Positions 1-9,362 of a stretch of 64,000 bases of DNA are shown here, piece after piece; the stretch's first letter is position 1, and each line of letters begins with the position of its first letter. Source of the stretch: Mangrovimonas yunxiaonensis. GTDB lineage: Bacteria > Bacteroidota > Bacteroidia > Flavobacteriales > Flavobacteriaceae. A program made the translations under genes and the position numbers. The stretch is from positions 116,001 to 180,000 of the forward strand of contig NZ_JPFK01000007.1 of assembly GCF_000733475.1 (NCBI RefSeq), written 5' to 3'. The notes under the pieces were generated by a model. It searched no databases. It saw only the letters and a program-made list of their open reading frames with translations, and was not told where the DNA came from.

Positions 1-274
1 TGTCGCTTTTAAAGCTTTCTATAATGTTTAATTGCGCGTCTTCCTCGAGAATTAAGGCATATTTGCTTTTAAACAGCAAGGTTTTTATGTGTTGGGGCTG
101 GTTGCCTTCTTTTTTGGCCAAGGCTTCAATTTGTTCAACGGTTTTTAAGGCCGATTTTGGTAGGCCTTTAGTATCAAAATGAGCCACTTGTTTCCAAAGC
201 GATTGGTAGTTGTCTTGGGCCTGGGAGGTGTGCGCGAAAAGTATAATCATTAAAAGTGCTGTAAGGTGTTTCAT
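1..274 (-). CDS. Alpha-2-macroglobulin-like protein, N-terminal fragment
   Basis: The first 91 residues of a secreted protein that continues beyond the left window edge. It opens with a clear signal peptide (MKHLTALLMIILFAHTSQAQ, cleavage around residue 18-20). The following stretch, with WKQVAHFDTKGLPKSAL and a helical region rich in Lys and Glu, resembles the start of the very long alpha-2-macroglobulin/MG2-domain proteins of Bacteroidota, which sit in the cell envelope. The diagnostic MG and thioester-like domains are outside the window, so this is a family-level guess. Start chosen at the only ATG before the signal peptide. Confidence 0.5.
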   Translation of the reverse strand, partial: MKHLTALLMIILFAHTSQAQDNYQSLWKQVAHFDTKGLPKSALKTVEQIEALAKKEGNQPQHIKTLLFKSKYALILEEDAQLNIIESFKSD

Positions 275-414
275 AGGTGTTATTTTCTTCAAAGCTACAT
301 TCAAAATGTATTCCAAAATAGCGGCAATGGGGTAAAATGTGGTTTTGAATGAGTGAAGTTAGCCAAATTTTGAGTAATCTTGAAAAAGCAATCTTTTAAT
401 TTCTAAAACTTAAT

Positions 415-1152
415 ATGCTGCGGTTGGTCATTTTTTTGTTGTGCACGTTTCCAGCTTTTGGGCAGGCAGCACTTGAGGATATTTCTAGCCTTATTGAAAA
501 GAAACAGTACCTCATGGCAAAAGAACAGGCCGAGGAGCTTGTGGTTTCTTATCCAGAAAACGCAAAGTTGTATGAGCTTTTAGGAGATGTTTACAGCCAT
601 TTAAAAGATTGGGATAAGGCTATTGACGTTTACGAAAATCTTGTAGCTTTAGACCCCTACAGTGCTGCTTATCATTACAAATACGGTGGTGCATTGGGAA
701 TGAAAGCCCAATCGGTTAGTAAACTTCGCGCCTTGGTAATTATTGGCGATGTGGAAACCGCTTTTTTAAAGGCCGCCAAATTAGATTCAAACCATATTGA
801 TGCGCGATGGGCCTTGGTATACTATTATTTACACGTTCCCGGACTTGTAGGCGGAAGCACCACAAAAGCCCTGGTATATGCCAAGGAGCTATTGGCCTTG
901 TCGCCTGTAGATGGGCATTTGGCTTTGGGGCAGGTATATGGTTATAAAAAGGATTTTAAAAATGCCGAAACCCATTACAAGCAGGCTGTAGCTGTTGGTG
1001 GGAGCAAAACCTGTTACACCCATTTGGCCAATTTGTATGTAACTTTTAAAAAATACCCATTGGCCATTGACACCTTACAGGAGGCTTACAATAAGCTGGG
1101 GGATTCCCATTTTTTACACCGAATTTCCGAAGTAAAAGCTAAAATGGATTAA
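415..1152 (+). CDS. Secreted TPR-repeat protein
   Basis: A 245-residue protein with a short signal peptide (MLRLVIFLLCTFPAFGQA), so probably periplasmic. Residues about 20-120 and 165-235 form tetratricopeptide repeats: LYELLGDVYSHLKDWDKAID and HLALGQVYGYKKDFKNAETH show the A/G-x-x-Y and small-residue pattern. A less regular middle section (about 105-160) contains a Gly-rich loop, VPGLVGGST. TPR arrays bind other proteins; no enzymatic motif is visible and the partner is unknown. It lies 63 bp upstream of the Mur ligase start used here and may be co-transcribed with it. Confidence 0.7.
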   Translation: MLRLVIFLLCTFPAFGQAALEDISSLIEKKQYLMAKEQAEELVVSYPENAKLYELLGDVYSHLKDWDKAIDVYENLVALDPYSAAYHYKYGGALGMKAQSVSKLRALVIIGDVETAFLKAAKLDSNHIDARWALVYYYLHVPGLVGGSTTKALVYAKELLALSPVDGHLALGQVYGYKKDFKNAETHYKQAVAVGGSKTCYTHLANLYVTFKKYPLAIDTLQEAYNKLGDSHFLHRISEVKAKMD

Positions 1153-1215
1153 GCCTTTTTGGGCTTCATGCTTCCAAGAAAAACCTATATCTTTGGGAAT
1201 TCAATCTCAAGTTTT

Positions 1216-2580
1216 ATGAACGTACATTTTATCGCTATTGGTGGTGCTGCCATGCACAATTTAGCCATAGCATTGCACAATAAAGGGTATCAGGTAACAG
1301 GAAGCGACGATACGATTTTCGATCCCTCTAAATCGCGCTTGGAAGCCAAAGGATTATTGCCAAACGAATTTGGGTGGTTTCCGGAGAAAATTACAACCAA
1401 GCTCGATGCCATTGTGTTGGGCATGCACGCCAAGGCCGATAACCCCGAATTGCTGAAAGCCCAAGACTTAGGGTTGAAAATTTATAGCTATCCAGAGTTT
1501 CTTTACGAACAGTCCAAAGATAAAACCCGCGTTGTTATTGGTGGTAGCCATGGTAAAACCACCATTACTTCTATGATTTTGCACGTTATGAACTACCACA
1601 ATCGCGATGTCGATTTTATGGTTGGCGCACAACTAGAAGGCTTTGATGTGATGGTAAAACTAACGGAAGCAAACGATTTTATTGTTTTGGAAGGCGACGA
1701 GTATTTAAGTTCGCCCATAGATAGACGCCCAAAATTCCATTTGTACAAACCCAACATTGCTTTGTTAAGTGGCATTGCCTGGGATCATATTAATGTGTTT
1801 CCTACCTATGAAAACTATGTGGAGCAATTCAAGATTTTTGTCGATAGCATTGTACAAGGCGGCAGCATTAACTACAACGAGGAAGACGATGAAGTAAAAC
1901 GTGTGGTAGAAGCCAGTGAAAACCCGATTAGAAAAATAGGATACCACACCCCAGAGTATGTTATCGAGCACGGCGAAACCCTTTTGGAAACTTCGGAAGG
2001 TCCTATGCCCATAGAGATTTTTGGAGCGCATAATTTGAATAATCTGGCAGGCGCCAAATGGATTTGCCAGCATATGGGCATTGACGAAGACGATTTTTAC
2101 GAAGCCATTGCTACCTTTAAAGGTGCTAGCAAACGCTTAGAGAAAATAGCCGAAAGCCCTACAAGTGTTGCTTACAAAGATTTTGCCCATTCGCCCAGTA
2201 AGGTAAAGGCAACCACCACAGCCTTAAAAGAACAGTATCCAGAGCGCACTTTGGTGGCGTGTTTGGAATTGCACACTTACAGCAGTTTAAACGCCGAGTT
2301 TTTAAAGGAATACAAAGGCGCCTTAGCTGCTGCCGATGTTGCTGTGGTGTTTTATTCGCCACATGCTGTTGAAATAAAAAAACTAGAGGCCATTACCCAC
2401 GAGCAAATTGCCCAAGCCTTTGAACGTGACGACTTGATTATTTATACCCATCCAGAGGATTTTAAAAACTATTTGTTTTCGCAGGATTTTAACGACAAGG
2501 CTTTGTTGCTGATGAGTTCAGGTAACTATGGAGGCTTGGATTTTGATGCCGTGAAAGCTGTTGTGACGAAAGTTTCCTAG
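1216..2580 (+). CDS. mpl: Mur ligase family protein, Mpl type (murein tripeptide recycling ligase)
   Basis: A 454-residue cytosolic ATP-dependent ligase. The N-terminal Rossmann-like domain starts FIAIGGAAMHNLA, the ATP-binding loop GGSHGKTT lies at residues 109-116, and the C-terminal ligase domain contains KDFAHSPSK. Length and order match Mpl (E. coli about 457 aa), which joins recycled L-Ala-gamma-D-Glu-meso-DAP to UDP-MurNAc. MurC is the close alternative, but the GGAAMHNLA N terminus fits the Mpl branch better. An in-frame ATG at 1159 would add 19 residues with no homology to the family, so the start at 1216 is preferred. No RBS is evident. Confidence 0.8.
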   Translation: MNVHFIAIGGAAMHNLAIALHNKGYQVTGSDDTIFDPSKSRLEAKGLLPNEFGWFPEKITTKLDAIVLGMHAKADNPELLKAQDLGLKIYSYPEFLYEQSKDKTRVVIGGSHGKTTITSMILHVMNYHNRDVDFMVGAQLEGFDVMVKLTEANDFIVLEGDEYLSSPIDRRPKFHLYKPNIALLSGIAWDHINVFPTYENYVEQFKIFVDSIVQGGSINYNEEDDEVKRVVEASENPIRKIGYHTPEYVIEHGETLLETSEGPMPIEIFGAHNLNNLAGAKWICQHMGIDEDDFYEAIATFKGASKRLEKIAESPTSVAYKDFAHSPSKVKATTTALKEQYPERTLVACLELHTYSSLNAEFLKEYKGALAAADVAVVFYSPHAVEIKKLEAITHEQIAQAFERDDLIIYTHPEDFKNYLFSQDFNDKALLLMSSGNYGGLDFDAVKAVVTKVS

Positions 2581-2672
2581 GAAATCACAAACAGACACCG
2601 TTTGCTGAAGGGGTATGTCCTTTATCGTTAAAATCATTTAATGCAGTTCGTTTTTTTCAACTAACAACCAAA

Positions 2673-3260
2673 TTAAAGAATCCGGTTTAAAAGTAACTCA
2701 ATACTTTCCCGATGCCGTTTCATCAGTTCTTGTGTTGCCAATTCAAAATCTTCTTTGTTGCGGTTTTGGGAGAGTTTAAACTTGCCTTCCCAATGCGAAA
2801 TGGTTATCTCAAACCCTTTTACGTAGGGTAAATAGGCTTCCATTTTTGGGTCGTTGGCTTTTAGCACATAGGCATTTTCAGGCTCTAAAAAAGTGGTCAT
2901 GTCAAGCATACTTTGCTTAATGGCTTCTGGAGTTTCAATTGCAGTAGCGCTACCTTTTAAGTGTACTTTTACATAGTTCCAGGTTGGGAGTTGCTCGGTT
3001 TTGTATATGCTGGGTGAAATGTAACATTGCGAACCAGAAAATATTACGGTCACCGGTTGATTGTTTTGTAATACCTCTGCTTGGGGGTTAAATTTATCCA
3101 AATGCCCAACAAGTTTACCGTTTTTATAAATAAGCGGTAAATGCGTAACAAGCGCTTCGTTGTCTTTTACCGAAATAACTGTAGCCAAAGGGAATTGCTG
3201 TATGACAGCAAGCATATGGTCTTTGTTATCGTCTTGATGGATTTTTGGAGGATAAGCCAT
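2673..3260 (-). CDS. PaiB-like FMN-binding protein
   Basis: A 195-residue protein of the PaiB / FMN-binding negative transcriptional regulator family, a split-barrel flavin-binding fold. The N-terminal sequence MAYPPKIHQDD followed by FPLATVIS and THLPLIY is typical, as is the later block NYVKVHLKGSATAIE. In Bacillus PaiB affects sporulation and protease genes; in other bacteria the role is unclear and the protein may be a flavoenzyme. Its ATG abuts the stop codon of the DUF1569 gene (3261-3263), so the two are almost certainly one operon. It converges with mpl. Confidence 0.75.
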   Translation of the reverse strand: MAYPPKIHQDDNKDHMLAVIQQFPLATVISVKDNEALVTHLPLIYKNGKLVGHLDKFNPQAEVLQNNQPVTVIFSGSQCYISPSIYKTEQLPTWNYVKVHLKGSATAIETPEAIKQSMLDMTTFLEPENAYVLKANDPKMEAYLPYVKGFEITISHWEGKFKLSQNRNKEDFELATQELMKRHRESIELLLNRIL

Positions 3261-3710
3261 TTACACATTAAATTGTTTTAAATGATGGTCTAAGTGTTTG
3301 TATTGCATTTGGCCCCATTGTGAGCGGGTAAAATTACCAAACATGGGGTGTGGAGGCCATTGCTCTTGTCCTTTTTTAAGATGAAATTTATCAATCTCAT
3401 TCAAAAGATTTTCTTTTTCGACATGAAACACCTTGCCATTGCTTACAACAAATTCCTTAGCTGTTGGCAGTCCTTGTTTCCAAGGTTTGTTGTTGTATAG
3501 CGAAGTTTTCACCAAAGAAAACACAAAGCGTTTTAGGGCATTGGGCTTTTTTAGTTTTAAATCGCCAAGAGCAACTTGTAGCGGGAATTGGCAATGTGCC
3601 AGCATTTGCGCGGCGTTCATTTGTCCCCACTGTGGTGGGTTGTTAGGGCTTAATTGGTTTAAACGGGATTTTATTTCAGAAACGGCTTCTTCAGAAAATA
3701 AGGATTTCAT
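3261..3710 (-). CDS. DUF1569 domain protein
   Basis: A 149-residue protein starting MKSLFSEEAVSEIKSRLNQL. The segment PQWGQMNAAQMLAHCQFPLQ carries the W-x-x-M-x-x-x-Q-M-L-x-H pattern of DUF1569, a small family with a DinB/YfiT-like four-helix fold; the His may help bind metal. Function unknown. A longer reading to 3821 would overlap radC and add unrelated residues, so the ATG at 3708-3710 is used. It is divergent from radC, sharing a 57-bp intergenic region, and directly upstream of the PaiB-like gene with zero spacing. Confidence 0.7.
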   Translation of the reverse strand: MKSLFSEEAVSEIKSRLNQLSPNNPPQWGQMNAAQMLAHCQFPLQVALGDLKLKKPNALKRFVFSLVKTSLYNNKPWKQGLPTAKEFVVSNGKVFHVEKENLLNEIDKFHLKKGQEQWPPHPMFGNFTRSQWGQMQYKHLDHHLKQFNV

Positions 3711-3767
3711 ACTAGGGTTGAATAAATTAAAATTGCTTCTGAAAGTTACAATATTTATCTTTATAAA

Positions 3768-4466
3768 ATGACCAATAAACCCAACTCGTTTTCCATTAAA
3801 CACTGGAACCAAGATGACCAACCGCGCGAAAAGCTTCGCGATAAAGGCAAAGCGGCATTAAGCGATGCAGAGCTGGTGGCTATTCTTATTGGGTCTGGCA
3901 GTCGTGACGAAAGTGCTTTAGAGCTTTGTAAACGCATACTGGCCAGTGTTGACAATAACTTAAACGAACTGGGCAAACTGTCCTTAAACCAACTAATGGC
4001 GTTTAAGGGCATAGGCGAGGCCAAGGCCATAAGCATTGCTGCTGCTATGGAGCTGGGCAGACGTCGTAGGGGAGAGGAGGCCTTGGAACGAAAAAAAATT
4101 ACCTCCAGCCTTTCGGTATACGAACTTATGCAACCCATTATCGGTGAGTTACCACACGAAGAGTTTTGGATTGTTTATTTAAACAATTCCAATAAAGTCT
4201 TACAAAAACTGCAATTGAGCAAAGGCGGAATTACAGGAACTTTGGTCGATGTACGATTGGTCATGAAAACGGCTTTAGCATGTGGTGCAACCGCTATTAT
4301 TTTAGCACATAACCACCCGTCGGGAACACTAAAACCCAGTACGGCCGATAAACAAATTACCCAAAAGTTAAAACACGCCGGGCAAAGTTTGGATATAAAG
4401 GTGCTGGACCATCTTATCGTAACCGAAAATGCTTACTTTAGCTTTGCCGATGAAGGTCTGTTGTAA
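3768..4466 (+). CDS. radC: RadC/UPF0758 family JAMM protein
   Basis: A 232-residue protein. A helix-hairpin-helix-like segment (MAFKGIGEAKA, about residues 78-88) precedes the RadC JAB/MPN domain. The zinc-binding JAMM motif is intact: Glu131, then HNHPSG at 181-186 and Asp194. Historically called a DNA-repair protein; a direct repair role is disputed, and the domain is related to deubiquitinase-like metalloproteases. A TTG at 3733-3735 followed after 20 nt by TATCTTTA (3756-3763) could be a promoter with one mismatch, although it sits only 4 nt before the ATG. Followed at 9 bp by the deacetylase-like gene. Confidence 0.9.
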   Translation: MTNKPNSFSIKHWNQDDQPREKLRDKGKAALSDAELVAILIGSGSRDESALELCKRILASVDNNLNELGKLSLNQLMAFKGIGEAKAISIAAAMELGRRRRGEEALERKKITSSLSVYELMQPIIGELPHEEFWIVYLNNSNKVLQKLQLSKGGITGTLVDVRLVMKTALACGATAIILAHNHPSGTLKPSTADKQITQKLKHAGQSLDIKVLDHLIVTENAYFSFADEGLL

Positions 4467-4475
4467 ACCCGTTTC

Positions 4476-5777
4476 ATGCTGTTAGTTTATACCCATAAAA
4501 TCACCCCCCGTTTAACGTATGCTTTTAAGCATATTTGTACCCGTATTTTGGGGGTTCGGGTGGCATTTACAACTAAAATAGAAGAGTTTATTGCCCACGA
4601 TAGCATGAAAATGTCTTATAGTAGACAGGCTTTAGGCAATGAGGTTTTTGTTAAAAGCCATGAATTGCTATTTGAACAAGGCCTATCGGATTTTGAAACC
4701 CATGTACAGGATTGGGATGATACCAAGGGGTTTTTTTCTACCTCTGAAAAAAGCAGTTTACCTTTCGATATTTTTGCCGCTGCCTTTTATTTGCTAAGTC
4801 GGTATGAAGAATATTTGCCTCATGTTAAGGATGATTACGGGCGGTTTCCTGCTACCGAAAGCCTAGCATATAAGCACGATTTTTTACATCAACCGGTTGT
4901 TGATATTTGGGCCTACAAACTAAAGGTGGTGTTACAAAAGCAATTCCCAGATTTCGAGTTTCCGGATAAATCATATGAGGTAAGCCCGATTATTGATGTG
5001 CCGGCGCCGTATCATTACCAACTTAAAGGTGTTTTAAGGAGTACAGGGGGCGTTATAAAAGATTTGTACGCCCTTAAGATTAAAGATTTGTACCATCGTT
5101 TTTTGGTGTTGTTTGGGTTAAAACACGATCCCTACGACACCTTTAAATACATCCTAAACAAACAAAAACAGTACGATTTTAAGTTTCTGTTTTTCTTTTT
5201 AATAGGGGATTATTCTACTTACGATAAAGGAATAAGTGCTCAAAAAAAACGCTATGTGTCGCTCATTAAGCACGTTGGTGATTACTGTAAGGTTGGTCTA
5301 AAAACATCGTATTTTGCCATAGAGGATGTGTCGATTTTAAAGAAAGAGAAAAAAACTATGGAGGCCATTTTAAACACCTCTTTGTTGGCCTCTAGGCAAT
5401 CGTTTTCCAAGCTTAATCTGCCAGAATCCTATCGTAATCTTGTAGAGTTGGAGGTTTTAGAAGATTATACCATGGGGTATGTTAATCACATAGGATTTCG
5501 TGCCGGAACATGTACTCCGTTTTTCTTTTTCGATTTGGATTATGAGATACAAACTCCTTTAAAAATCCATTCGTATCACCTTATGGATTACGCCCTATTA
5601 AAAACAGCCTCCCAATTGGATAAGAAAAAGGTGCTGCATGAAATAATAACAAGCATTAAGGCTGTTAATGGCACGTTCGTTCCTGTGTTCCATAACTATA
5701 CATTTAGCGATTTGGAACGCTGGAAGGGGTTTAAAGAATTATTTAATATAATACTGAAATCGCAAGATGAAAATTAA
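4476..5777 (+). CDS. Polysaccharide deacetylase-like protein with DUF7033-type N terminus
   Basis: A 433-residue protein without signal peptide. The first ~150 residues (KITPRLTYAFKHICTRILG, then PFDIFAAAFYLLSRYEEYLP) resemble the DUF7033 domain that precedes polysaccharide deacetylase-like regions in Bacteroidota. The later half contains SPIIDVPAPYHY and HIGFRAGTCTPFFFFDLD, reminiscent of the NodB-like barrel, but the canonical His-x-x-x-His metal site is not clear, so activity is uncertain. It probably handles cell-surface glycans. It sits 9 bp after radC and overlaps the next gene by 11 bp, indicating co-translation with the HAD phosphatase. Confidence 0.6.
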   Translation: MLLVYTHKITPRLTYAFKHICTRILGVRVAFTTKIEEFIAHDSMKMSYSRQALGNEVFVKSHELLFEQGLSDFETHVQDWDDTKGFFSTSEKSSLPFDIFAAAFYLLSRYEEYLPHVKDDYGRFPATESLAYKHDFLHQPVVDIWAYKLKVVLQKQFPDFEFPDKSYEVSPIIDVPAPYHYQLKGVLRSTGGVIKDLYALKIKDLYHRFLVLFGLKHDPYDTFKYILNKQKQYDFKFLFFFLIGDYSTYDKGISAQKKRYVSLIKHVGDYCKVGLKTSYFAIEDVSILKKEKKTMEAILNTSLLASRQSFSKLNLPESYRNLVELEVLEDYTMGYVNHIGFRAGTCTPFFFFDLDYEIQTPLKIHSYHLMDYALLKTASQLDKKKVLHEIITSIKAVNGTFVPVFHNYTFSDLERWKGFKELFNIILKSQDEN

Positions 5778-6456
5778 AAATATTACAGACATTTTTTTCG
5801 ATTTGGACCATACGCTATGGGATTTTGATAAGAACTCCAAGCTAACGTTTGACAAGATTTTTAGAATGCATGACGTTCAAATCAATTTAGATGAGTTTAT
5901 TGAACATTATGAGCCTATAAACCTGCAGTATTGGAAACTGTACCGCGATGAAAAAATTGACAAGGCGTATTTGCGCTTTAATAGATTAAACGACACCTTT
6001 AAGCGTTTGGGCTTTAAGGCAGATAGCACTTTAACGCACAAGCTTTCGCAAGACTATATTTCCCATTTAACAACATTCAATCACCTTTTTAAAGATGTGT
6101 TTTATATTCTGGAATACCTTCAGGAAAACTATAGATTGCACGTTATAACCAATGGGTTTAACGAGGTGCAAAAACGGAAATTAAAAAATGCCAATATTGA
6201 TCATTTTTTCCATACCGTAACCGATTCGGAGTCGGTTGGGGTAAAAAAGCCCAATGCTAAAATTTTTAACTATGCGTTACAGCAAGCACAGGCAAAACCT
6301 AGCACCAGTATTATGATAGGTGATAATTTAGAAGCCGATATAGAAGGGGCTTTAAATGCTGGTATAGATGCCATTTGCTTTAACGTTCATAATGCAAAAA
6401 TAGATGGCAGTATAAAACAAATTACTCAGTTACACGAGTTGCAGCACTATCTATAA
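5767..6456 (+). CDS. YjjG-type HAD nucleotidase
   Basis: A 229-residue HAD-superfamily subfamily IA hydrolase. Motif I is FDLDHTLWDF with the nucleophile Asp and acid Asp; motif II is TNGF; motif III Lys lies in VKKPNAKIF; motif IV is GDNLEADIEGA. The WDF and NGF features match the YjjG group, which dephosphorylates non-canonical pyrimidine nucleotides in the cytosol as housecleaning. The start overlaps the previous ORF by 11 bp. Substrate cannot be read from sequence. Confidence 0.85.
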   Translation: MKIKNITDIFFDLDHTLWDFDKNSKLTFDKIFRMHDVQINLDEFIEHYEPINLQYWKLYRDEKIDKAYLRFNRLNDTFKRLGFKADSTLTHKLSQDYISHLTTFNHLFKDVFYILEYLQENYRLHVITNGFNEVQKRKLKNANIDHFFHTVTDSESVGVKKPNAKIFNYALQQAQAKPSTSIMIGDNLEADIEGALNAGIDAICFNVHNAKIDGSIKQITQLHELQHYL

Positions 6457-6484
6457 ATCTACTATATTTACAAAAAAAACACCT

Positions 6485-7249
6485 ATGAGAAAGCACTTTT
6501 TATTAGCCATAGCCTTATTTGTGATAACGACTGTTACGTATTCGCAGGCCAGTATGAACGCCTACAAATATGTGGTTGTTGAGAGCAAGTTTGACTTTTT
6601 AAACGAAGCCGATGCATACCAGCTTAATTCGTTGGCCAAATTTTTATTTGAAAAGTATGGGTTTCATGCTGTAATGTCTGGCGCAATAATCCCTGAGGAT
6701 TTAGCAAAAAATAATTGTTTAGGTATGACCTCTAAGGTTACAAAAGAACGCAGTCTTTTAAAGACCAAGCTAAAGGTCGAGCTTAGAGATTGCCATGGCC
6801 GGTTGTTGTTTACCAAGACAGGAACGAGTTCGGAGAAAGCCTATAAGGTTGCCTATAATTTGGCATTACGCGAGGCTTTTACGTCTTTCGAGGATGTACA
6901 TTATGCTTATAAACCAACCCCCGATAGTTTAGAAGCAAAAGACGCACCACAGAAAACCGTTTCGGCACCTGCAGATGTGGCCGGTGTTACAGCAGTAGCA
7001 GCTGCAAAAGCACAACCTGCTGCAGAAGTAAACTTAGGAGAACTGTATGCTCAGGAAATTGCGGGAGGCTATCAATTGGTCGATAAAACGCCAGCTGTTG
7101 TTATGGTTTTATTGGCTACGCCAAAGTCCGATGTGTTTATGGTAGACGGCAAAAACGCCATCGTTTACAAGGCAGAGGATGGCACATGGGTTTTATCGGA
7201 GAAAATTAACGACCAAACAAAAACAACCACCCTACAGATTAAGTTTTAA
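6485..7249 (+). CDS. Secreted protein of unknown function
   Basis: A 254-residue protein with a signal peptide (MRKHFLLAIALFVITTVTYSQ). The mature N-terminal half (NAYKYVVVESKFDFLNEADAY, later YNLALREAFTSF) looks like a compact alpha/beta domain; then comes an Ala/Pro-rich linker (about residues 155-180, VSAPADVAGVTAVAAAKAQP), and a C-terminal beta-rich part ending KTTTLQIKF. No catalytic motif recognised. Its stop overlaps the stop of the convergent rarA gene by 4 bp, so both use complementary ends with no room for a private terminator. Confidence 0.65.
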   Translation: MRKHFLLAIALFVITTVTYSQASMNAYKYVVVESKFDFLNEADAYQLNSLAKFLFEKYGFHAVMSGAIIPEDLAKNNCLGMTSKVTKERSLLKTKLKVELRDCHGRLLFTKTGTSSEKAYKVAYNLALREAFTSFEDVHYAYKPTPDSLEAKDAPQKTVSAPADVAGVTAVAAAKAQPAAEVNLGELYAQEIAGGYQLVDKTPAVVMVLLATPKSDVFMVDGKNAIVYKAEDGTWVLSEKINDQTKTTTLQIKF

Positions 7250-8523
7250 TAACCGTATTTCGTTTTCCAACGCTGTTTTAAAAAATCTTTTTGGGCATTT
7301 TCTCGGGCATTGTTACCAGGTGTGTAAAGGGTTGTACCCTTTATTTCCTCTGGAAGAAATTCTTGGGGCGCAAAATTATTATCGTAGTTGTGGGCGTATT
7401 TGTAGTTATCGCCATACCCTAAGTCCTTCATTAATTTGGTTGGGGCATTTCTAATGTCGAGGGGTACACTTAAATCTCCCGTTTGTTTCACTAAGGCCTG
7501 AGCGGTATTAATGGCTTGGTATGCCGCATTGCTTTTTGGTGAACAAGCCAAATAGGTGGCGCACTGGCTTAAGATAATTCTAGACTCTGGGTTTCCAATG
7601 GCTGTAACAGCCTGAAAGGTGTTATTGGCTATCACCAAAGCAGTGGGGTTGGCATTGCCGATGTCTTCGCTGGCGAGAATTAATAACCGTCTGGCAATAA
7701 ATTTAACATCTTCGCCACCTTCAATCATTCTGGCCAGCCAATAGACTGCAGCATTGGGGTCGCTGCCTCGTATGGATTTTATAAAAGCCGAAATAATGTC
7801 GTAATGTTGCTCGCCAGTTTTATCGTACCTAGCAGTATTGTTTTGAACTTTGTCTAAAACCAAACGATTGGTAACAACAATCTCTTCCGATGTTTCGGAA
7901 ACCACAATCAATTCAAAAATATTTAACAACTTTCTGGCATCTCCACCAGAGAGGCGTAAAAGGGCGTCGGTTTCTTTAAGGACGATGTTTTTTTTAGATA
8001 GTTGTTCATCTTTTTCCAGAGCGCGGTTTAAAAGGGCGATGAGATCGGTTTTTTCAAATGCATTTAAGATATATACCTGGCAACGGGACAATAGCGCGGG
8101 GATAACTTCAAAGCTAGGGTTTTCGGTGGTGGCGCCAATTAAGGTCACCCAACCTTTCTCTACGGCCTGTAAAAGGGAATCTTGTTGCGATTTGCTAAAT
8201 CTATGAATCTCGTCAATAAACAGAATGGGGTTTTTGGTTGTAAACAGGCCCCCGCTTTGTTTGGCTTTCTCAATAACCTCTCTAATGTCTTTAACCCCAG
8301 AGTTTATAGCACTAAGCGTATAAAAAGGCCTGTTAGAGTGCTCGGCAATAATGTTGGCCAACGTGGTTTTTCCAGTACCCGGTGGGCCCCATAATATCAT
8401 TGAAGGAATAATGCCTTGGTTGATATGTTTGGTTAAAATACCATTTTTCCCTACCAAATGATCCTGACTAACATAGTCTGTTAAGGATTTAGGACGTAAT
8501 CGTTCTGCCAGCGGTGCGTTCAT
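7246..8523 (-). CDS. rarA: Replication-associated recombination protein RarA (MgsA)
   Basis: A 425-residue AAA+ ATPase related to clamp-loader subunits, acting on stalled replication forks. Walker [10 protein letters not shown] is at residues 46-54 and Walker B FIDEIHRF at about 102-109; sensor 1 is [10 protein letters not shown]. The C-terminal part ([21 protein letters not shown] and the [13 protein letters not shown] segment) is the MgsA tetramerisation region. The ATG at 8521-8523 gives the standard [11 protein letters not shown] start; an upstream ATG at 8541 would add six residues. Divergent from the rhomboid gene. Confidence 0.93.
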   Translation of the reverse strand: MNAPLAERLRPKSLTDYVSQDHLVGKNGILTKHINQGIIPSMILWGPPGTGKTTLANIIAEHSNRPFYTLSAINSGVKDIREVIEKAKQSGGLFTTKNPILFIDEIHRFSKSQQDSLLQAVEKGWVTLIGATTENPSFEVIPALLSRCQVYILNAFEKTDLIALLNRALEKDEQLSKKNIVLKETDALLRLSGGDARKLLNIFELIVVSETSEEIVVTNRLVLDKVQNNTARYDKTGEQHYDIISAFIKSIRGSDPNAAVYWLARMIEGGEDVKFIARRLLILASEDIGNANPTALVIANNTFQAVTAIGNPESRIILSQCATYLACSPKSNAAYQAINTAQALVKQTGDLSVPLDIRNAPTKLMKDLGYGDNYKYAHNYDNNFAPQEFLPEEIKGTTLYTPGNNARENAQKDFLKQRWKTKYGY

Positions 8524-8624
8524 GTTGTAAAAATACAGCAAATTCGCAGGAATTGAAAACTAAAACCGACTGACAATTTATCATTATTTGTTATATTGGA
8601 TTGCCTTTTGTTAAGGCTATAGGT

Positions 8625-9362
8625 ATGAGTCGAGATGAAACATTAAAGTTTACCAACGGGGTTGTTGTATTTCCCATGCTGTTTGTGTTAATCATATGGG
8701 TGGTATTTTGGATTGAAATACGCTTTGGCGTGGATTTTACGACCTTGGGTATATACCCGCAGCGCATTTCGGGTTTAAAAGGCATTTTGTTTAGCCCATT
8801 TATACATTCCAACATCACACACTTGTACCATAATACCCTACCGCTTTTTATATTATCGGCAGCACTGTTTTATTTTTATAGAGATATTGCTTGGAAGGTC
8901 ATTCTTCTTGGAATCCTGTTTTCTGGGGCAATCACTTGGAGCATTGGGAGACCTTCTTACCATATTGGGGCAAGTGGGCTTATTTATGTTTTGGCTAGTT
9001 TTACTTTTTTTAAAGGTGTTTTTGCTAAGTATTACCGGTTAATAGCCTTATCGTTATTAGTTGTGTTTCTTTATGGGAGCATGCTTTGGTATGTTTTTCC
9101 TGTGAAAGAGAACATGTCGTGGGAAGGCCATTTAGCAGGTTTGTTGGTAGGTGTAGTTTTTGCATTGGTATTTAAAAAGCACATTCCAGCTCCAAAAAAA
9201 TACGCTTGGGAAGAGGCGCACTTTAATGAAGAAGATGATCCCTTTTTAAAGCATTTTGATAAAGACGGGAATTTTATTGAGGAGCTGCCAGAAGAAGATG
9301 ATGGGGCAGTAGAAAGCGCCCCTCCTAAAATAAATTACATTTATAAAGAAGACAAGGATTAA
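8625..9362 (+). CDS. Rhomboid-family intramembrane serine protease
   Basis: A 245-residue polytopic membrane protein. The catalytic dyad is visible: GASG with Ser117 and His169 in SWEGHLAGLLVG. Hydrophobic segments lie near residues 14-32, 72-87, 90-106, 115-130, 138-158 and 168-184, giving six helices. The N-terminal His/Asn block HSNITHLYHN is typical. The cytosolic C-terminal tail is very acidic (about 205-245). A TTG at 8601 is in frame, but the ATG at 8625 gives the more usual N terminus. Its stop overlaps the convergent rlmB stop by 4 bp. Confidence 0.87.
   Translation: MSRDETLKFTNGVVVFPMLFVLIIWVVFWIEIRFGVDFTTLGIYPQRISGLKGILFSPFIHSNITHLYHNTLPLFILSAALFYFYRDIAWKVILLGILFSGAITWSIGRPSYHIGASGLIYVLASFTFFKGVFAKYYRLIALSLLVVFLYGSMLWYVFPVKENMSWEGHLAGLLVGVVFALVFKKHIPAPKKYAWEEAHFNEEDDPFLKHFDKDGNFIEELPEEDDGAVESAPPKINYIYKEDKD

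Noticed and set aside
8592..8611. Promoter-like TTATTTG strings before the rhomboid gene
   Set aside because: The spacing between TA and TTTG is one base short, so it does not meet the consensus.
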